From: Planctomycetaceae bacterium
Lineage (GTDB): Bacteria > Planctomycetota > Planctomycetia > Pirellulales > Pirellulaceae
Assembly: GCA_027487375.1 (NCBI GenBank)
Contig: JAIYDQ010000219.1
Span: 1 to 33,482, forward strand
Length of the DNA: 33,482 bases
Direction: 5' to 3'
A program made the translations under genes and the position numbers. Within the stretch, counting starts at the first letter, position 1. Each line of letters begins with the position of its first letter. Below, in pieces: positions 28,469 to 33,482 of this stretch. The notes beneath the pieces were generated by a model. That model did not search any database, was not told where the DNA came from, and saw only the letters and a program-made list of their open reading frames with translations.

Positions 28469-28596
28469 CGGAATTCTTACGAATTCCGATGTTAGTGGAA
28501 ACGGCTGCCAAACCTACGGCATTCAGATGTCTTACGACATCTGCTACGGGTATAAAATCATCAGCTCAGGTTTCATCAACCGGTAGCTTACTACCG
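28469..28596. repeat. series of mini-hairpins with TTAC/CTTA tetraloops
   Basis: CGGAATTC-TTAC-GAATTCCG (28469-28488), CAGATGTC-TTAC-GACATCTG (28524-28543), CGGTAG-CTTA-CTACCG (28581-28596). Confidence 0.6.
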
Positions 28597-29880
28597 ATAC
28601 AACGATTGTCCGACCGACTCAATTGGCTGAGGATGACCAACCGAGTAGTCGTAATCAAACTTCAAGGCCTGCTCGGCGCCTTCAGAACCAATCGATGCGC
28701 TTAAGGAACTTTCGATCGAAGGTGGGTCAGCAGGAATCGTTCGGGGCGAAGCAACGCTGTTGGATTTAGCTTTCCCTGGCTCTTGAGTCGTTTGATTTAG
28801 CTGATCTCGATACCAACTACCGCCACTCGTCGGCGTTATCGCGCGATCATTCGTCGATTTTTGAATGGATGCCTGAGCTAGTTCTGGCGGTCGGTTTGTC
28901 GCGGCTACAGAGGCAACGCGTATCGGTTCAATCGTTGTTGGCAGTTGCGTTCCAATCAAACGTGGCCCGGCGGGATTCTTCACTGCCGCAACTGTCGCGG
29001 TTGCCGAGCGTCGCGAAACCATGAGCGCATCCGCAGTATGCTGAGCGACATCGCCGCCTCCATCATAAACCCATTTATTCCAAGCCGTTTGAAGCTTACC
29101 AATCATGGGGTAGCCGTAATGAGCTTCTGTAGCGGCAACCCAGTCCTCGGTACTTAATCCGGCTTCGAGAAATTTAACAAAGTGCTGTGGCCCACCCTGT
29201 GCGATAAGAAAACTTGTGACGCTGTATCCTTGTGCATAAAGCGGCATAATATCCGAGGGATAATCCTTGAGAGTAAACATGGTTGCGAAAGGAATACCAC
29301 GTCCAGAAGACAAGAAGCGGATGAGGAATTGATCATGCTTAGACCGTTCGCTTCCGTGTTCGACCGTTGTACATGCTCCTTCATCCGCCCAACGTGGGAC
29401 AGTTTTATTGAGCGGAGCAAAATGCGTTGCTAGGACTGTATGCGTGATCTCGTGCGGTAGAACGCTATCAAGTATCCGCTCTTGGGACCCAGTAACATTC
29501 ATCCGCCAGTCTCGAATAGTTCGATTGCCAGGAACAAATGTTGTACTTCCTCCAGCCCCTAAGTTAGGTGCAGCCGACACGGTGATCGGACATGGTTGGG
29601 ACCAAGCTGGCAACGGATGTCCAAGCCAATAGATTGCAAGGTCATTGCGCTGCTTTTCAGCCGCCTGAGCAACCTTGCCAGCAAAAGTTGGATCCGAACA
29701 GATAACGATAAAGTTTTGAGTTCGAACTGCGGTCGGTTGACGCGACATCCCAACTACTGAAGCTATAGGACCAGTACTACCTGGCCAAGATTGCCCTGAA
29801 GCATTTTCAACATTCGCAAAAGTTACCAAATTCAAAATAGCGACGAAGACGAGATTCCGAGGACTTGTTTTGGCATCCAT
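28591..29880 (-). CDS. HExxH-containing putative metallopeptidase-like secreted protein
   Basis: 429 aa; signal-like N-terminus, SVLPHEITHTVLATHFAPLNKTVPRWADEGACT (HExxH ... E gluzincin-like arrangement), low-complexity C-terminus. Confidence 0.75.
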   Translation of the reverse strand: MDAKTSPRNLVFVAILNLVTFANVENASGQSWPGSTGPIASVVGMSRQPTAVRTQNFIVICSDPTFAGKVAQAAEKQRNDLAIYWLGHPLPAWSQPCPITVSAAPNLGAGGSTTFVPGNRTIRDWRMNVTGSQERILDSVLPHEITHTVLATHFAPLNKTVPRWADEGACTTVEHGSERSKHDQFLIRFLSSGRGIPFATMFTLKDYPSDIMPLYAQGYSVTSFLIAQGGPQHFVKFLEAGLSTEDWVAATEAHYGYPMIGKLQTAWNKWVYDGGGDVAQHTADALMVSRRSATATVAAVKNPAGPRLIGTQLPTTIEPIRVASVAATNRPPELAQASIQKSTNDRAITPTSGGSWYRDQLNQTTQEPGKAKSNSVASPRTIPADPPSIESSLSASIGSEGAEQALKFDYDYSVGHPQPIESVGQSLYR

Positions 29881-30244
29881 GCCGTATTTTGCTCCGGGAA
29901 GTATGACGAGATAGTTCGGTTCCGTTTAAGTGCGACTGCCACTGGCATCCATGCCAATTGCGAATCGACCCGATCTAGCCTCGACTTGGTGGTCTGATCT
30001 TTCGGTTGGAAGTCTACGAAGTGGACGAAAACATCCTCCAGGTCAATCTTGAGCAAATCTTCGGAATAATCGTTAAAAACCTCTCAAACGCTAGCACTTA
30101 ACAGTCTTTGTCCGAGAGCCGGAATCATTTACATGGCCGCGCAGTTAAGCGTCGGTAAGAGTTCTTAAGCCATCAACGCAAACCATCGGCGCGTATACGG
30201 TTTCGCGATTATTTTGGTAGCGACTTTGAGTTTTTAGACAAACC

Positions 30245-31879
30245 TTGATGAATCCAATTCCGAATTTATCGAAGACTTGGGCAGCCTCGAATCTGCTAAC
30301 GAATCGTCGCCGCGACGTCTTGCTTTATGCAGTTCTCGCGATCGCGACGGCTTCGATGTTTTTGGCGTATATCTCTCGAATGCACGATGTAACTCACGAT
30401 GCATTTCACGAAATGGCGTTAGCTCGTGAATGGTTTCTGACAGGGATACTTCCGACCGACGATCTCTTCGCGTACACGCCGACGGTTTCGCCTGCTGTTC
30501 ATCATGAATGGGCTACTGGAGTCGCTTTGTATTGGGTTTCCGCGATGAGTCCACTCGGGCTCGACGGCATGATTCTTTTGAAAATGATCCTTGTCGCAAC
30601 CTTAGGCGTGACTCTTTATCGCGTTGCACGAGGTAACGGAGCTCATCCAATCGTCTTCTTTTTGCTAGCTCCTATCGTCTTTCCCATGCTCTGGGTTGGG
30701 TTCGCGACACTCCGCGCTCAGCTATTCACTTTGGTGGCGATTGCGTTGACCTTACTCATGCTTCAATCAGATTGGCGAGGGGAGCGTAAATGGGTTTTTC
30801 TTTGGATTCCGTTGTATATCGTCTGGCTGAATTTACACGCGGGATTTGTTGTTGGATTAGGATTAGTCGGCTTTCATGTTCTGGAACGGCTACTGATCAT
30901 CGCCAAAAAAGAATTTCAGCAGGACGAGTCCAAATTCAAGCAAAACCAAGGTTTTTTGAAATCGTTTCAAAGCCTGCTGCTTTCGAAACAGCTTTATCGA
31001 AAAGCGTACGAAGAGCTTTGGCATTTGGTTGCCCTCGTTCCAATTGTCTTGTGTGGCCTATGCTTGAATCCTTGGGGATGGCAGTATGTGCCTTATCTCA
31101 TCAAGGCGATCACGATGCCGCGTCCGTTGATCTTGGAGTGGCAACCGATTTGGTTCACCTATGATCCGCTGACCACGCTGCTAACGTTTGGTTGCTCTGT
31201 TTTAATGATTGGTTACGCCGCTAAACAAAGACGTTGGGATCGACTCCGAGGCTGGCTCTTTTGCCTCTTAGCGGCGTACATGGCATTGAAGCATATTCGC
31301 CACGGTTCAATCTATGCAGTCGTTTGGCTCGCAATGGTTCCCGCGTGGATCACACCGACTCCGTTTGGAAGATCGCTTATCCGTTTCGTTAACAACACAC
31401 GTCAACGATGGCTTCAGTCTTCTGCGTTGGCAATCGCTGCTTCACTAGGATTTGCGTTTTATCAACCATTTTATCGGGCAACAGTTCCTGACGATGTCGC
31501 GCCATCTTCTTATGGCTTCCCGAAAGGAGCGGTTGATTACTTAGAATCCCATCAAGCCCACGGGAACGTAATGACTCCGTTCCATTGCGGAGCATATGTT
31601 TCATGGCGTTTGTATCCAGCGGTAAAAGTCAGCTTGGATGGTCGCTACGAAGTCGCTTATCAACCGCAAGTCATGGAACAACACCGAAGTTTTTATGAAG
31701 CCGCGCCGGGTTGGCAAGACACATTAACCGCGTATCAGCACGATTTTGTAATCGTGCCCAAAGATGCAGCAGTGTATTCGGCCTTGCGAAGCAGAACTGT
31801 GCCTGCGGCAGGGAGTTGGTCGTGCATCTACGAGGACGACTACTTTGCTCTTTTTAGCAGAATGGAAGTTGGCACCTAA
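30245..31879 (+). CDS. polytopic integral membrane protein (possible PMT/GT-C glycosyltransferase-like)
   Basis: 544 aa; many hydrophobic segments (DVLLYAVLAIATASMFLAYI, IVFFLLAPIVFPMLWVGFATL, LVALVPIVLCGLCLNPWGW), C-terminal soluble part SLDGRYEVAY...FVIVPKDAAVYSAL. Family assignment tentative. Confidence 0.7.
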   Translation: MMNPIPNLSKTWAASNLLTNRRRDVLLYAVLAIATASMFLAYISRMHDVTHDAFHEMALAREWFLTGILPTDDLFAYTPTVSPAVHHEWATGVALYWVSAMSPLGLDGMILLKMILVATLGVTLYRVARGNGAHPIVFFLLAPIVFPMLWVGFATLRAQLFTLVAIALTLLMLQSDWRGERKWVFLWIPLYIVWLNLHAGFVVGLGLVGFHVLERLLIIAKKEFQQDESKFKQNQGFLKSFQSLLLSKQLYRKAYEELWHLVALVPIVLCGLCLNPWGWQYVPYLIKAITMPRPLILEWQPIWFTYDPLTTLLTFGCSVLMIGYAAKQRRWDRLRGWLFCLLAAYMALKHIRHGSIYAVVWLAMVPAWITPTPFGRSLIRFVNNTRQRWLQSSALAIAASLGFAFYQPFYRATVPDDVAPSSYGFPKGAVDYLESHQAHGNVMTPFHCGAYVSWRLYPAVKVSLDGRYEVAYQPQVMEQHRSFYEAAPGWQDTLTAYQHDFVIVPKDAAVYSALRSRTVPAAGSWSCIYEDDYFALFSRMEVGT

Positions 31880-31931
31880 CCAACTCCCGCATTGACTGAG
31901 AAGTTGTCTCTCCGATCGAGAACAACCCCGA

Positions 31932-32810
31932 TTACTTGCGTCGCTTCATTGCTTCAGCAACTGCCTTGGCCATATCTGCTGGCGATGGCGCGACAACGAT
32001 ACCCGCAGCTTCCAAGGCCGCAACTTTTTCTGCTGCTGTACCTTTCCCGCCGCTGATGATCGCACCCGCGTGTCCCATGCGCTTACCTGGAGGTGCAGTC
32101 GCGCCGGCGATAAAGGCTGCTACAGGCTTCGTCACGTGCTTTGCAACGTATTCGGCTGCCTTTTCTTCCGCATCACCACCGATCTCACCGATCATCAGAA
32201 TGACTTCGGTTGCATCGTCCTTTTCGTACAACTCAAGCAAGTCAATCTGCGAAGTTCCAATGATTGGATCACCACCGATACCAACGCATGTTGACTGACC
32301 AAGCCCCAATTGCGAAGTTTGCCATACCGCTTCATAAGTCAGCGTACCGGAGCGACTCATGATGCCTACCGCACCAGGCTTATGAATGTATCCGGGCATA
32401 ATGCCGATCTTGCATTCGCCTGGAGTAATAATTCCTGGGCAATTGGGTCCGATGAGATACGAATTGCTTTTACGAACAACTTCGTAAACGTGAACCATAT
32501 CTAGAACAGGAACTCCTTCAGTGATCGCACAGATGACTTTGATTCCTGCATCGACCGCTTCGAGGATAGCGTCCGCCGTGAATGCGGGCGGAACGAATAT
32601 CATCGATGCATTGGCGCCCGTTTGTTCAACCGCTTCTTGAACGGTATCAAAAACAGGAAGCCCTTCAACCATCTCTCCCTTCTTGCCCGGTGTTACACCA
32701 CCGACCATCTTGGTCCCATACTCTTTGCAGCCTTTTGTATGAAAAGCGCCAGCTTTGCCTGTGATCCCTTGGCAGATCACCCGAGTTTCTTTGTTTACGA
32801 GAATGCTCAT
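31932..32810 (-). CDS. sucD: succinate--CoA ligase subunit alpha
   Basis: [110 protein letters not shown] opens at 32870; 32810 preferred start. Confidence 0.96.
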   Translation of the reverse strand: MSILVNKETRVICQGITGKAGAFHTKGCKEYGTKMVGGVTPGKKGEMVEGLPVFDTVQEAVEQTGANASMIFVPPAFTADAILEAVDAGIKVICAITEGVPVLDMVHVYEVVRKSNSYLIGPNCPGIITPGECKIGIMPGYIHKPGAVGIMSRSGTLTYEAVWQTSQLGLGQSTCVGIGGDPIIGTSQIDLLELYEKDDATEVILMIGEIGGDAEEKAAEYVAKHVTKPVAAFIAGATAPPGKRMGHAGAIISGGKGTAAEKVAALEAAGIVVAPSPADMAKAVAEAMKRRK

Positions 32811-32936
32811 GGAATGATTGATTTCGTTTCGTGTTGTCGAAGGCCGCTTAAAGATACGGCCGGTGAACATTGAATGGATTTGTGTAAGTTGATTAAATGC
32901 CGACGGCTTTTAACTCGATTTGTTTCTCTGGAGCAA

Positions 32937-32967
32937 GCTTGCCTTTGCAGTGAGATCAAAGGCAAGC
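32937..32967. promoter_or_regulatory. intercistronic hairpin in the sucC-sucD spacer
   Basis: GCTTGCCTTTG (32937-32947)/CAAAGGCAAGC (32957-32967), 11-bp perfect stem, 9-nt loop; no T-run. Confidence 0.6.
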
Positions 32968-32987
32968 CGAACACTTTGATCAGCGGA

Positions 32988-33482
32988 TTACTTGACGGAA
33001 GCAACAACTTTCTTGGCCGCATCCGTGAGATCGTCCGCAGCGATAACCGCCAGGCCGCTCTCCTTCAGCATTCGCTTACCTTCTTCGACTTCGGTACCTT
33101 CCAATCGTACAACCAATGGCACCGTGAAGCCGACTTCTTTCGAAGCTTCGATCAAAGCAGTCGCAATCGTTGTGCAACGAGCGATACCACCGAAAATGTT
33201 GACCAGGATCGCTTTCACGTTTGGATCGGAAAGTATGATTCGGAAAGCTTCCGTAACTTGCTGCGTGTTGGCACCACCGCCCACGTCAAGGAAGTTTGCC
33301 GGAGCGCCGCCGTGATACTTGATAATGTCCATGGTCGCCATCGCGAGTCCAGCGCCATTAACCAAGCACGCGATATTTCCATCCAGCTTCACGTAGCTAA
33401 GACCAGTATTTGACGCTCGGACTTCGGCCGGCTCTTCCTCTGCCAAGTCTCGCAGTTCCTTAAGGTCAGGATGTCGGAACAT
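32988..33482 (-). CDS. sucC: succinate--CoA ligase subunit beta, C-terminal part (5' end outside window)
   Basis: [81 protein letters not shown] is the canonical SucC C-terminus. Confidence 0.96.
   Translation of the reverse strand: MFRHPDLKELRDLAEEEPAEVRASNTGLSYVKLDGNIACLVNGAGLAMATMDIIKYHGGAPANFLDVGGGANTQQVTEAFRIILSDPNVKAILVNIFGGIARCTTIATALIEASKEVGFTVPLVVRLEGTEVEEGKRMLKESGLAVIAADDLTDAAKKVVASVK

Noticed and set aside
28469-28596. Considered as a CRISPR-like or direct-repeat array
   Set aside because: Stem sequences differ between units and spacing is irregular; only loop and stem length are shared.
28489-28704. 71-aa plus-strand ORF
   Set aside because: Covers the mini-hairpin region and the antisense 3' end of the HExxH gene; no protein signature.
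31867-31926. Weak inverted repeats AGTTGG/CCAACT and GTTGTCTC/GAGAACAAC between the membrane protein gene and sucD
   Set aside because: Short or bulged stems without a T-run; insufficient to call a terminator.
32070-32504. 74-aa and 64-aa plus-strand ORFs
   Set aside because: Antisense to sucD.

Overview
The window looks like a chromosomal segment from a planctomycete (Pirellulaceae-like). The evidence is the set of families present: DUF1501, PSCyt1/DUF1549/DUF1553, DUF1080, sulfatase, Uma2 and SIR2. It carries a TetR-regulated RND efflux operon (5'-truncated view, minus strand), two glycosyltransferases, hydrolases, an M20 amidohydrolase, a 1707-aa multi-heme/WD40 giant protein next to a DUF1501 protein, GDPD, a CobB-type sirtuin, a PP2C phosphatase, a sulfatase/hydrolase/DUF1080 cluster, queA, an HExxH protein, a polytopic membrane protein, and sucD-sucC. 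I found no rRNA, tRNA, CRISPR array or transposase. No clear new multi-gene system is visible. The most interesting signals are non-coding: (1) a 23-bp three-half-site motif, CGTCA-N5-TGACG-N3-CGTCA, present twice in the same orientation, upstream of tetR and upstream of the efflux adaptor gene; (2) several dispersed palindromic intergenic element families, including two related ~110-130 bp elements in opposite orientation (one ending exactly at a CDS stop codon), a nested 152-bp palindrome after queA, a series of TTAC-loop mini-hairpins, two GTCTC-N3-GAGAC hairpins with compensatory base changes, and a copy of the 'HRGTEDTE' type repeat; (3) an 11-bp hairpin in the sucC-sucD spacer. All calls come from reading the sequence and supplied translations; no searches were run.
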